Below are positions 34,670-43,528 of a stretch of 64,000 bases of DNA, piece after piece. The translations under genes and the position numbers were made by a program. The DNA is taken from assembly GCF_000827125.1 (NCBI RefSeq), contig NZ_CP010311.1:186001-250000 (forward strand). Reading direction: 5' to 3'. Origin of the DNA: Geoalkalibacter subterraneus. GTDB taxonomy: Bacteria > Desulfobacterota > Desulfuromonadia > Desulfuromonadales > Geoalkalibacteraceae. Under the pieces are notes generated by a model, which was not told the DNA's origin, did no database searches, and saw nothing but the letters and a program-made list of their open reading frames with translations. The stretch's first letter is position 1, and each line of letters starts with the position of its first letter.

Positions 34670-36135
34670 CCTGATTCCGTGAGATGTCTTCCCGCTTTCC
34701 GGTTTTCTCGTCCCAAGTGGCGAAAATGGGGGGCGAGAATGTCGCTCAGTTGAAAATCCGGCTCTCTGAAGGGCCTCAGCAAGCTTCGATCTTTGACAGA
34801 TTGCCCGCAAAGTGCCAATCAAGGCGATTTCAGGACGAGTTCGATCGTGAACACCGCAAGTGCCCGGGTTTTGTCATCTTTTGTCATCTTCTTTTTGGCC
34901 GGCCTCTGGCCTATCCGTAGGCCAATCGTTGATAAAGGCCGGCGAACGCTTGGAAAGACGCGCCGCTATGGCGACTGAAGCGTAAATACAACCGTCGGCC
35001 GGTCTCGATCATGCGTGCCGCCAGACACATCAGTTCCTGGATGACCGTCTTGATGCGCCGGCGCTTGGCCGGGTGGCGCACTGGCGTTTTCTCGCCGAGC
35101 AAGCCGATCTGCCCGATGAAGCGCAGGATGTTGTAGGCCAGTGCGGCACAGGTCATCACCAAGCTGTTGACCTCAAATTTGCCCGAGGGCAGACGCTCAA
35201 GATCCATGTCGGTTTTGAGCTCGCTGTGAAACTGCTCACTGGTGCCGTGATCCTGGTAAAGAGCGATAATCTTCTCGGCGGACAGATTCAGCGAGGTCCA
35301 CCAGCCCTCCAGCGTGATGTCGGGCTCGAGCAAAAGCTGGCCCTTCTTATCGATGGTGCGCTCGGTAACGCGGATGACCCGGCGGCAGCTCAACTCATGT
35401 TTCTGCCCGGTTTCGTCTTTCCAGCTATGAGTGTCGCGGACACTGAAAATGGCAATGCGCTTTCCCGGGCGCGGCTGGCTGACCTTTCCTTCGGCGAAGG
35501 CCCGCCGGTGCCAGAGGGTTTTGCTGTGCCCGCGGGGGTTCCATTTCAGGATGTAGTCCACCCGCTCATGGGAGGCCAATTCCATGCGGGTCTCCCAGGC
35601 ATCGTGGCCGGAATCGAGGCGCACCAGCAAAGGGGCGGCGGTCAACGAGAGCGCCTTGTGCAGCACCCGGCCAAGAAACGGAATGAAGTTTTTCTGGCTG
35701 TGCTGGGAGCCCTCGCGCTGCTCGATCTCCAGAAGCTCGGTTCGGAAGGAACGCCCTTAAGCCCGAAAGATTCTTTGAAAAAACGGTCCTGGCGAAATCC
35801 GCTGATGGCCTCGAAATCGCTCTTGCCGAGACAAAGCAGGCCGATATAGCTGCGAAGCACATCGGCGTGCGAGATGGCTCCCTTTTTCAGTGGGCCGAGC
35901 TGTCCCAGGCGCTTGGTCAGGCTGGTGAAGCGGTTGAGGCACAGCCCCACCAGGGCCAGCCCGGAGTGGGAGCTGTAGAACTCCTCCTCGGATTTCTCGA
36001 TGATAAAGCGTTTCATAGAACTCACCCACGGAGTGAAATTTTTGTGGGCTATAAGATAGCACAAATAACGAAATGTTTCAGCAACTTACATGCATTCGTG
36101 GAAAAGTTTTACGATTGTAATCTCACGGAATCAGG
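34670..36135 (-). mobile_element. IS1380-family element, internally deleted copy
   Basis: Bounded by 16-bp perfect terminal inverted repeats (CCTGATTCCGTGAGAT at 34670-34685 and its complement at 36120-36135). It is nearly identical to the intact copy at 61002-62698 but lacks 241 bp of the transposase and has a 10-bp tandem duplication at 34871-34890. The flanking bases (GGGAA left, ATATA right) do not form a target duplication, so the copy has probably been involved in a rearrangement. Confidence 0.9.
34911..36064 (-). pseudogene. IS1380-family transposase, disrupted
   Basis: Compared with the intact 464-aa transposase at 61233-62627, this copy joins the sequence matching 62058 directly to that matching 62300. 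The 241-bp loss is not a multiple of three, so the N-terminal 95 or so residues and the C-terminal 240 are in different frames. The retained parts include LDSGHDAWETR of the DDE catalytic region. The protein cannot be made whole; the element could only move with the transposase of the intact copy. Confidence 0.92.
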
Positions 36136-36199
36136 ATATAGGGAGCAAATCCTGCCTCACTTGCAATAAGATCGTATCGCAGAACCCGAGTGAATTTTC

Positions 36200-37843
36200 A
36201 TGGCTAAAACCAGCGACACGCATCCTTTACGAATCGACCTCCTGCAGATCCCTCATATCCAAGGAGAGCTCGGCCTGACTTTCTGCCCCGGGAAAAAGGG
36301 GCAAGGTCTTTTCTCGGGAAACTGGGACCGGGATCTCGACAAGGACCTTGCCGCGATCGAACAGTGGGGGGCGCAAGCGCTGGTCTCCCTTATCGAAGAC
36401 CATGAATTCGAGCTGCTGGGCGTTTCTCATTTCAGGGACCGCGTGCGGCAGAGGGATCTGCAATGGTTTCATCTGCCCATTGTGGATGTCAGTACACCCG
36501 ATGATCGATTTGAAAGCGCATGGGAGGAGGTCGGGAACCGGATCCGCGGGATTCTGTGCCGCGGCGGTAAGGTTGTTCTCCATTGCCGCGGCGGCCTAGG
36601 ACGAACCGGTCTTTTGGCGGCCCGAATACTGGTCGATTTCGGACTGGAACCGGACCAGGCGATGGAGCAAGTCAGGCAGGCTCGCCCCGGAGCGATTGAA
36701 ACCCTGGAGCAGGAGCAGCACGTTCATGCCTACCATGCGAAGCATGCCCGGCGAACTCTGGACCATTATCTGGGCTGCCTCCTGGGCGGAGCGGTCGGCG
36801 ACGCCCTTGGCGGGGCTATCGAATTTGACTCCCTGGCCGAAATCAGAAAATGCTACGGACCTGAAGGTATCCAGGATTACGCGGAAGCCTTCGGCAAAGT
36901 GGGAGCGATCACTGACGATACTCAGATGACGCTCTTTACGGCCGAAGGCCTGCTTCGGGCTGTTACGCGTGCCCAGCACAAAGGAATCGGGCCTTCCTTT
37001 GTGAGCTGCACTCACACTGCCTATCGGCGCTGGCTTGTGACTCAGGGGGAGACTGATAACAGTCCGGTCCCCATGGACGGGTGGCTGGCCCATACTCCTG
37101 AACTGCACAGTCGTCGCGCCCCCGGCAATACCTGCCTCTCGTCACTTCACCATGACCGACCTTTTCTGCTGGACAATTCCGGTTCCCGGCACAACGACAG
37201 CAAGGGATGCGGAGCCGTCATGCGCATGGCGCCTGTGGGCCTGCTTTTCCAATCCCACTTTATGTGCCGCGTTATGACCCCCGGCATGCGTGACCGGGAA
37301 ACGTTTATTGCTGGCCGGGATCTGGGCTATCTGACCCACGGGCATCCCTCCGGGTATCTGCCAGCGGCCTGCCTTGCCATGATGATTGGAAGAATCATTG
37401 ATGGAGATGGTTTGAACGAGGCTATCGACAACACGCTCGATATCCTGAATGAACATCCGGGTGCCGAGGAAACAGAAGCCGCCGTCAAAAAAGCCATCGA
37501 ATTCGCTGCAGATCCGGATCTACCGCATAATGCGGAAACAGTCGAGAAACTCGGGGAAGGGTGGGTCGGCGAGGAAGCCCTGGCGATCGCGATCTACTGC
37601 GCCCTGGTCGCCGGGAACGACTTTGATCTCGGAATCCGCCTTGCGGTCAATCATTCCGGCGACAGTGACAGTACCGGAGCGATTGCCGGAAACCTTCTCG
37701 GAGCCCTGCTCGGGCGAAAGGCCATCGCCGAGCGGTGGCTAGTGCGACTTGAACTGCGCCAGGTAATCGAGCAGGTCGCGACCGATCTGTTTCTCGGGTT
37801 TGAGGATGATGACGATTGGTGGAGGCGATATCCCGGGTACTAG
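36200..37843 (+). CDS. Dual-specificity phosphatase / ADP-ribosylglycohydrolase fusion, 547 aa
   Basis: Two enzymes in one chain. Residues 1-175 resemble the CDKN3-type tyrosine/dual-specificity phosphatases, with the P-loop VVLHCRGGLGRTG (HCx5R, cysteine near 128) and RPGAIETLEQEQHV. Residues 185-547 form an ADP-ribosylglycohydrolase (DraG/ARH) fold: GCLLGGAVGDALGGAIEF, AITDDTQMTLF (about 236, metal-binding aspartates) and HSGDSDSTGAIAGN (about 485, second metal motif). ARH enzymes remove ADP-ribose from proteins or nucleic acids. All catalytic residues of both halves are present. The gene lies between the IS1380 copy and a hairpin, alone in its transcript. A truncated duplicate is at 44414-45193. 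The natural substrate is unknown. Confidence 0.88.
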   Translation: MAKTSDTHPLRIDLLQIPHIQGELGLTFCPGKKGQGLFSGNWDRDLDKDLAAIEQWGAQALVSLIEDHEFELLGVSHFRDRVRQRDLQWFHLPIVDVSTPDDRFESAWEEVGNRIRGILCRGGKVVLHCRGGLGRTGLLAARILVDFGLEPDQAMEQVRQARPGAIETLEQEQHVHAYHAKHARRTLDHYLGCLLGGAVGDALGGAIEFDSLAEIRKCYGPEGIQDYAEAFGKVGAITDDTQMTLFTAEGLLRAVTRAQHKGIGPSFVSCTHTAYRRWLVTQGETDNSPVPMDGWLAHTPELHSRRAPGNTCLSSLHHDRPFLLDNSGSRHNDSKGCGAVMRMAPVGLLFQSHFMCRVMTPGMRDRETFIAGRDLGYLTHGHPSGYLPAACLAMMIGRIIDGDGLNEAIDNTLDILNEHPGAEETEAAVKKAIEFAADPDLPHNAETVEKLGEGWVGEEALAIAIYCALVAGNDFDLGIRLAVNHSGDSDSTGAIAGNLLGALLGRKAIAERWLVRLELRQVIEQVATDLFLGFEDDDDWWRRYPGY

Positions 37844-37955
37844 CGGGAGGCCTAAGTCAGTCTTTAGCGGGCATTCTGTTCAACTCGGGGGTGTGTCTCA
37901 CGCTGTGTTTTCATTGCTTGGCCGGCCGTGCGTCAGAATGTCGTACACATCAATC

Positions 37956-37990
37956 TGTAACTCCCCCCCGGCAAAGTCCGGGGGGTTACA
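37956..37990. terminator. Long hairpin after the phosphatase-ARH gene
   Basis: TGTAAC-T-CCCCCCC and GGGGGG-TTACA pair over about a dozen bases around a short CGGCAAAGTCCG-type loop. It sits between two convergent genes and could stop transcription from both sides, although the T-run is weak. A degenerate version follows the duplicated gene near 45,305. Confidence 0.5.
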
Positions 37991-37999
37991 TCTTAAACC

Positions 38000-39632
38000 T
38001 CAGTCAATTTTTCGTTTTTGAACCTCTATTTCTTCGACTTTCCGCTTAAAATATGGGGGCAAAGGCATACCGCAGTGAGCGCAGGTTTGAGCATGTTTCC
38101 ATGCATGAATTGTCATCACTGACACACCCGAACAGCTAGTGCATGATCCCTCCACCTCCTGTCTGGCGTTTTGGTAGTCTGCCGGTTCCAGTTCGACCAG
38201 AATTCCCCGCAGCCACATGATGATGGCAAATTTTCGCGCCTCAGCTAGCTTTTTGCAGGTGACACAGCTCTGATTTCCCTGGTCCCAATCGTTCCAACTG
38301 CGGTCGACTGCGTGACCCGACGGGCATTGCATCGGCAAGAGCTGGTGAGCATTTTTGTAAGCCGGTTTTCCCATCAAACTCCAGCCCTTTTCGCTCAGGG
38401 CGTATTCAATTTCGTCCAGATTCTTTGTGGTGTTTTTCGAACAATACGGGCACCAGTGCCCCTTGATCAGCAAATAGGGTCTTGCGTTCCATGTGTGGCC
38501 TTTGCTGCAGGTTACCGGAACAGGGCGGGTTCTGCCCTGGTAATCTTTTTCATGGAATGATCCGCCACGTTCCTGGACTATCCTCGCGAAATCTCTGTAT
38601 TTATGGTCGGACCGCATATCGAAGATGGCGCGCATGTCGATATCTATGCTAGTGATGTCCTGGGGAGGTTTAAATCCTGCCACCTCCAGAGCCTGAGCCA
38701 GAAATGATCTGACAGCCTGGATCCCCTCGTCGAGAGCATAATAGGGGACGATGATCAAGGTGACATTGGCGCGATGGCAGCGGAGTTGTTTGATCAGGTC
38801 ACGCTCCATTTGGGAGTGAAAATCATTTTTGCTGCGGTGAAACATCCGGCTGTATTGATAATGCTGTTGGCCGTGAGTCTCATAGGCGAGACCGAGGTCG
38901 GCATTATAGCCATCCAGTTCAAGACCATTTAAAAATTCTGGTTTTTGCGCTTTGAATTCGGCTCCAAAACCTGCCTCCATCAGGGCTCGGGTCAAATTCT
39001 CTCCAAATTTAGCATTGCACGTCGGGCACCAGGTCCCCTGGCTGCTTGCTGACCGACTCCAGGCTAGTCTTCCACGTATGCCCCAGCCCGCACTCCCACT
39101 TGAGCTTATCCTTGACGGAGACCAGCTCGGTCTCGGTAAGACAGCGTCCACCGCGCTCGGCAGCAACTTTTTGCGCCGTCTGCAGATTGTTGTTATTGGT
39201 CAGGGTTGTATGGCGGACTCTTTCGCCGCGGCAGCTATCACAGCTCCCCGGCCTGCGGCGCACATCCTGCGCCCGCTTGTCCTTCTCGGCACCGCAGGCA
39301 CAGCGGATCCTCACCACCGACTCTTTGTTTGTCACCTCGCCGGCCAGAAGCTTACCTCCGTGCTTCTCGATCAACTGTTGGATATTATCGGTGGTGTAGT
39401 CTTGGCGGCATCCGCAATTCTTGCAGATGTTGCTCTTTTTTCTGCGAACGAGATTGGCTGCCGGCACCTTTTCCTCGGCGCCGCAGAGCATGCAGACGAT
39501 TTCCAACTCACTATTATCCGCACCTTGCTGGGGCAGGTAATGTTTGATGTTGATGGAGTGGGGTGCGAGGTAGGTCTGCCATTCTGCAAGATTTCGGGGA
39601 CGGCGATTGACGGGTTTGTTCTTTTTGTTCAT
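38000..39632 (-). pseudogene. Zinc-ribbon-repeat PD-(D/E)XK nuclease, frameshifted
   Basis: The ATG at 39632 has GGAGG six bases upstream and starts MNKKNKPVNRRPRN. The reading continues to about 39,035, where the CCCC run at 39035-39038 (GGGG in the coding strand) carries one base too many; the other frame then runs to 38000. Together they encode about 544 residues. The protein has repeated zinc-ribbon pairs (CMLC, CKNC, CACG, CDSC, WCPTCNAKFGE, WCPYCSKNT, CVTCKK, CTSC, CAHC) and a Vsr-like nuclease core (LELDGYNADLGLAYETHGQQHYQYS, then LIIVPYY). Such proteins resemble homing-type or defence nucleases. The shift may be real decay, programmed, or a sequencing error in the homopolymer. Confidence 0.75.
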
Positions 39633-39732
39633 GGATAACCTCCTTGTTTTCAGTTTAGATGTGACTGTTTGATGATTTGCCCGTTTTGGAACACTGCTTT
39701 GGCAAAAAGTTGCTATAAGGACACAGGTAAAC

Positions 39733-39750
39733 GACAAAACGGATTTTGTC
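39733..39750. promoter_or_regulatory. Operator-like inverted repeat before the S24-type repressor
   Basis: GACAAAA and TTTTGTC are exact complements around CGGA, in the divergent region between the zinc-ribbon nuclease gene and the repressor gene at 39855. Its place and symmetry fit a binding site for that repressor controlling both directions. Confidence 0.5.
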
Positions 39751-39854
39751 AATAAATAAAATGTCCGAAATGTATTTATTGATATTTCAATACGGATAAT
39801 GTATTTTGGTTGTCTCAGTAAGACAGGGAAATGAAATTAAGGAGGAAAAAGGCT

Positions 39855-40451
39855 ATGGGGAGCCCATGGGGAGAACGAATCCGGGAAATTCGCCAGCAAT
39901 CCAATCTGTCACAAAAAGACTTTGCCGAAAAACTTGGTATTGCAACCGTGACATTTAATCGGATGGAGAACGGGCACAGACATCCAGATATTTTTTTACT
40001 GGAAAAAATAGCCAAGACATTTCAGGTCAGCCTCGATTGGCTGATCTTGGGAAAAGACGAAAACAACCCGGAATGTTCACCTGCGCCGTTGGTACCTTTG
40101 CTGACCATGGGCGAACTCAGTTCCGGGAATTGGAAGTCAAAAGGTGAGCAAAAGGGACTATGGCTGCCCGACACTCCCCCTTGTGATTTCGCCATGCGTA
40201 TTCAGGATACAGCAATGGCGCCGCTGCTGCGGCCAGGAGATATCGTTCTCGTAGCTGAGAAACCAGGCGAGGTGGGGGACATCATCGTTGTGCGCGATTC
40301 TACAGGGATTGTGCGAGTTCGCCGGCAGGGTTGTACAGCGGAGGAAATGCTTTTGGTGCCGGAGAACCAGGAGTATTCGTGTCTTCCTGCGGGAGATCAG
40401 GATTTGGTTATCGGTAAGGTGGTTGGTAGTTTGTCTTGGTCGAGGTTTTGA
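39855..40451 (+). CDS. CI/LexA-like HTH repressor with inactive-looking S24 domain, 198 aa
   Basis: The ATG at 39855 is chosen because AAGGAGG lies at 39839-39845; a longer frame has no ribosome site. Residues 1-65 are an XRE HTH (ERIREIRQQSNLSQKDFAEKLGI then VTFNRMENGHRHP). The C-terminal half is the S24 peptidase fold (MRIQDTAMAPLLRPGDIVLV, GDIIVVRDSTGIVRVRRQG). The catalytic serine of the usual DSM-x-P is alanine here (AMAP), and the lysine position reads arginine, so self-cleavage seems lost. It is divergent from the zinc-ribbon nuclease, with a palindrome between, so it probably represses that gene without SOS-type inactivation. Confidence 0.8.
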   Translation: MGSPWGERIREIRQQSNLSQKDFAEKLGIATVTFNRMENGHRHPDIFLLEKIAKTFQVSLDWLILGKDENNPECSPAPLVPLLTMGELSSGNWKSKGEQKGLWLPDTPPCDFAMRIQDTAMAPLLRPGDIVLVAEKPGEVGDIIVVRDSTGIVRVRRQGCTAEEMLLVPENQEYSCLPAGDQDLVIGKVVGSLSWSRF

Positions 40452-40489
40452 GACAGACCGTGAAAGTCGATGACATAGATTCAGGGGGA

Positions 40490-40602
40490 AGCCCTAATTG
40501 AGTGTGTCACCTGGACACGGCCCGGTAATTTCAACGAACCGCCCGGTGCGGACCCGCATGCCGGGTGGTGTGGGGGCTGGGGGTTAAAAACCCCGGCTAC
40601 CC
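40490..40602 (+). mobile_element. Group II intron 3' remnant (domain V/VI region)
   Basis: The segment around 40,540-40,600 (CGAACCGCCCGGTGCGGACC, then GCCGGGTGGTGTGGGGGCTG and a final CTACCCGATT) matches the shape of a bacterial group II intron 3' end: the domain V stem with GCGGACCCGC and the terminal ACCCGAT. No reverse transcriptase gene precedes it. It abuts the stop codon of the broken DUF3644-like gene. The left limit is approximate. Confidence 0.6.
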
Positions 40603-40604
40603 GA

Positions 40605-41203
40605 TTAGTCGTTTTTCGTATAGTGCTGGTCTAATACTGTGAATATAGATCGGCTGTACCAGTCTTTTCCGGTGCTTTTAGGGTTGTCAGGATCAAGCCG
40701 TCTTACTCTGCAGTACTTAGGATCAGATTTTAAAGGTTTTCTTATGTCATGGTATGTCGAATTCTCTTTAAAATCAGAATACCTAGCGCGGCATTCTGCA
40801 GTTAATTCCGCGTATGTTAGCGGATAGCGGTCCTTAAACTGTTGCTCAGTCAATTGCACCTTCATGGCATCTGCCTCTTGTGAAAACTGAACTGATAGAG
40901 CATCAGTAGCTTTTGATCTTGAAAACCTCACATCGACATTCACGGTAACCGAATATTGCCCTTGAGGATCATTGGCTGCGTCCAAATTACGGATATACTC
41001 TGCTACTTTTCGTTCTTCTTTATTCAGAATTAGGCCCGCCGCAGTGTGGTCTGAATGCAAAAATGCCAAGGGCATCAAATAGAAATTGAATTTACTAAGA
41101 TCAACGTCAAACCAGTTCCTTGACGCCGTCACGAAATTCTTTACCGCCGCACTACCCACCTCTTGAAGCTGCAGCGCAAACAAATTGTTGCTGTTGTAAA
41201 AGT
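40605..41203 (-). pseudogene. DUF3644-like protein, C-terminal fragment
   Basis: The frame reads from the ISL3 boundary at 41203 (SHFYNSNNLFALQLQEVGSA) to a stop at 40605, ending in the LDPDNPKS...YS...VLDQHY pattern typical of DUF3644 C-termini, with PLTYAELTAECRARYSDF before it. DUF3644 genes occur in defence islands and have no settled function. The N-terminal part is missing: the ISL3 insertion at 41204 cut the gene, and no upstream portion is found beyond it. A TTG at 41183 could start translation but has no ribosome site. Family naming is from memory of the pattern. Confidence 0.6.
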
Positions 41204-42020
41204 GGCTCGTCAGCAGAATCTGTGGTGATATTCAGGTTCCGGCAACTTGCCAAGTTCATGATATAAGGCGATTTGCAAGCATTTCAGCGTCTTGAAACCG
41301 TAGGCTTTTCTCATAGTGAGTTTTGCCTTGAGGTTCAGACCCTCCACTGCGCCGCTGGAAAGTTGACCCTTGGCCTTGAACCAGTTGAGGATCAGTGGCT
41401 TGTGACTGCGCAGCATGCGGGCGACTTTCTTCATCGGCTCCAGGTCCGTCTGTAAGGTCCTGGTGACCCAGTTGTCGAGAAACTTTCCCGCGAAGTCCGG
41501 GCGTTGATAGTCCCAGAAGCGCTGGAAGTCCTCGCGCAGCAGGTAGCCCTTGATCGACGCCAGGTTGAGTTTGAGCAGTTCGTCCAGCCGGGTCGTCTGC
41601 TTCTCGGAAAGGTTCTCCGGTCGCTTCAGCAACAGCCAGCGCCCGTGTTCGAGAACGTTCACCTGTCCGTTCGCCTTGAGCTGCTTGACCTCGTCGCGGC
41701 GGATCTGGTCAATCGCTTCGCCGAAGGCCCGCATGATATGAAAGCGGTCGAGGATGTTCAGGGCCTGCGGAGCCTTCTTGGCGATGACCTTGAGGTACGG
41801 CGCCCACATGTCGCTACAGACGAACTTGATCTGGGCGCTGCGCTCCTTGCCGAACTCGTGGAAGAACCGCAGCAGCGTTTTTGCCCGCCGCTCGGGGCCG
41901 CACCACAGCAGCCGTCTGACTCCGGCGTTGAGCTGATAGACCGTCGTCAGGTATTTCTGGCCCTTGAAGACCTTGATCTCGTCAACGCCGATCTCCGTGA
42001 CGCCGTCGAGATCTCTGTGG
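41204..42020 (-). mobile_element. ISL3-family insertion sequence, 5'-truncated
   Basis: The right-hand terminal repeat, GGCTCGTCAGCAGAATCTGTGG, begins at 41204 and overlaps the transposase stop, the usual ISL3 layout (an IR of the GGCTC... type). The transposase reading frame breaks off near 42020, where a stop precedes the SAHRDLDG segment, so the other end and the N-terminal half are gone. No opposite inverted repeat is seen. Confidence 0.75.
41210..42020 (-). pseudogene. ISL3-family transposase, N-terminally truncated
   Basis: The retained part starts HRDLDGVTEIGVDEIKVFKGQKYLT, carrying the first catalytic aspartate (GVDE), and continues with FVCSDMWAPYLKVI (second D), LDRFHIMRAF and the glutamate region SSGAVEGLNLKAK, ending LPEPEYHHRFC. 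The DDE residues are thus present, but the zinc-binding and HTH N-terminus (roughly 150 residues) is missing, so it is inactive. It lies between the DUF3644-like remnant and the toxin-antitoxin-chaperone operon. Confidence 0.85.
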
Positions 42021-42204
42021 GCTGATCAGGAGGGCATTCTGAGGAAGGTTTGCGGGAGATGATAGCGATGGGAAAAGCTTTACATTCCCCTAACTACAGC
42101 ATTATTTTTGTAGCCCGAAAAAAGAAGTAAACACATTATGGAGTATGTTTTTCGATTTTTCTGGAAATTTTTTTTCAGAGGGGTTTACATTTAACTAAAC
42201 TTTT
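42021..42204 (+). promoter_or_regulatory. Probable promoter region of the toxin-antitoxin-chaperone operon
   Basis: No gene fits here. The last 90 bases are very AT-rich and include TTTACA near 42,184 as a possible -35 element. The -10 box would overlap the ATG at 42205, so either transcription is leaderless or the promoter is a little further up. No clear ribosome site precedes the toxin start. Confidence 0.35.
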
Positions 42205-42609
42205 ATGGTAGATTATAAAGGTAAGCGACTAACTATTCGCTATTGTGAGCAGCCGGAAGGTGAGGACGACCTCCAAGTTTGGCGCCCTCCTAGCCTCCAT
42301 AAAGCTTTGTCACATTTTCCCGGGGGCAAGGGGAAAAATGCTATGGCAACTATGGCCGCTCGGCGTAAGTATCTTGCAGATCAAGGACAGCTTCGAGCTC
42401 CCGACCATTGGAATACAGAAGCCAAGCTGCCCAACGACAAACATTTCTTTGCTATCAAAGCAGGGAAATTAAGAGCCTATGGCTGGTTCTCTGACAGGCA
42501 CAAAGGTGTTTTCTTTATCAGTCATTTTGCCTTCAAGAGAGGGCCGAAACTGTCGAAAGAAGATGAAAGACTTGTCATAAGAAACTGGCGAGAGATTGAG
42601 GAGAAATGA
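42205..42609 (+). CDS. higB: HigB/RelE-like toxin of a toxin-antitoxin-chaperone module, 134 aa
   Basis: The C-terminal half has the RelE-type core: KHFFAIKAGKLRAYGWFSD, then GVFFISHFAFKRGPKL and ERLVIRNWREIEE. The N-terminal half (TIRYCEQPEGEDDLQVW...SHFPGGKGKNAMATMAARRKYL) is an extension of the HigB type. RelE/HigB toxins cut mRNA at the ribosome. Its stop lies three bases before the antitoxin ATG. The three-gene order toxin-antitoxin-SecB is that of TAC systems known from Mycobacterium tuberculosis and others. The gene symbol is by similarity of arrangement. No ribosome site is seen before the ATG. Confidence 0.7.
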   Translation: MVDYKGKRLTIRYCEQPEGEDDLQVWRPPSLHKALSHFPGGKGKNAMATMAARRKYLADQGQLRAPDHWNTEAKLPNDKHFFAIKAGKLRAYGWFSDRHKGVFFISHFAFKRGPKLSKEDERLVIRNWREIEEK

Positions 42610-42611
42610 TA

Positions 42612-42995
42612 ATGAGTGATTTTTTTGATGCATGGGCCCAAGAGAGTGAAGAGAACGATCGACTCGTTGCTCAGGAACTTTTAATTACAGAAGTAACCGA
42701 AGCTATCTGGAAGGTGATGCAGGAAACTGGAGTTACTAAATCGGAACTTGCTCAGAGAATACAAAAAACAAAGGGCTATGTGTCTCAGGTACTGAGCGGG
42801 TCAAGGAACATGACCCTGCGAACCCTTTCAGATATCTGCTTTGCACTTGGAAATCGCCCCGTTTTCAATTTTGGCTCGGCACTGCAGGAAAATGATTGGT
42901 ACGAGGACGCACAGCAAGTGAAGATAACACATGGCGGTGTTAGGTATACCCGTTCCGAAAATATGATCACACCTATCGATCTATGGGCAGCCTGA
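42612..42995 (+). CDS. higA: HigA-like HTH antitoxin with C-terminal chaperone-addiction tail, 127 aa
   Basis: The ATG at 42612 is favoured because GAGGAG lies eight bases upstream; an ATG at 42606 overlaps the toxin stop. The HTH is at about residues 38-80 (KSELAQRIQKTKGYVSQVLSGSRNMTLRTLSDI). After NRPVFNF the tail (ENDWYEDAQQVKITHGGVRYTRSENMITPIDLWAA) extends beyond the usual HigA length, as in TAC antitoxins, whose tail makes them depend on the SecB-like chaperone. It should bind both toxin and operator DNA and repress the operon. The stop lies two bases before the chaperone start. Confidence 0.75.
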   Translation: MSDFFDAWAQESEENDRLVAQELLITEVTEAIWKVMQETGVTKSELAQRIQKTKGYVSQVLSGSRNMTLRTLSDICFALGNRPVFNFGSALQENDWYEDAQQVKITHGGVRYTRSENMITPIDLWAA

Positions 42996-42997
42996 AG

Positions 42998-43528
42998 ATG
43001 AACGGAGAGCTTCTGGAGAAGGCAATCAAAGTCTTAAATATTCAGGGTGTCTTTCTAAGAAAAGCTACGACCCGTTGCAAGGATGACTTTATCCCACCCT
43101 TCTTTGGGACAGAAGTTATACTTTCTCCCCAACATCGTGGTGCTCCTACCGGTGATTTTGCAATTTTGGATTCCATTTCTGAAGACCAGGTGCATGAGAC
43201 CAGAACGGTCGTTTTCAATTTCACCGCCGGAACGCGCTTGGTTGATAAAAATGCGGCGCAAGAGGGTGGATCAGCAGAATTGGAAGACAGTACCGTCTTT
43301 ATCGAAATCACCGCCGAATTTTGTGCCCATTACAATATTCCGGCGGACCTGAATATCGAAGACCACGAGGCTGCTTTTGAAGAATTTGGCCGTCGCAACG
43401 TAGGATACCATGTATGGCCTTTCTGGCGAGAATACGTTCAGAGTGTCTGCAGTCGCATGGGAATTCCTCCCATCCCTATCCCTTTCTTTTTAGTGGGAAG
43501 TTCAAAAGCTGCGCCGGATAAATCCTGA
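42998..43528 (+). CDS. SecB-like chaperone of the toxin-antitoxin module, 176 aa
   Basis: The start at 42998 lies two bases after the antitoxin stop; an ATG at 42983 overlapping it is possible. The sequence has the SecB fold signature at its end, EFGRRNVGYHVWPFWREYVQSVCSRMGIPPIPIPF, closely matching the (N/H)xxWPYWRExVqs pattern of SecB-related proteins. Mid-sequence beta strands (TEVILSP, ETRTVVFNFTAG, STVFIEITAEF) fit the SecB sheet. In TAC systems the chaperone folds and protects the antitoxin. It is unlikely to be the export SecB, given its operon. Confidence 0.8.
   Translation: MNGELLEKAIKVLNIQGVFLRKATTRCKDDFIPPFFGTEVILSPQHRGAPTGDFAILDSISEDQVHETRTVVFNFTAGTRLVDKNAAQEGGSAELEDSTVFIEITAEFCAHYNIPADLNIEDHEAAFEEFGRRNVGYHVWPFWREYVQSVCSRMGIPPIPIPFFLVGSSKAAPDKS

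Noticed and set aside
39733-39750. Counting GACAAAA-CGGA-TTTTGTC as another copy of the shared operator
   Set aside because: The arms and spacer differ (CGACA arms would be separated by nine bases), and it lies at a different repressor gene.
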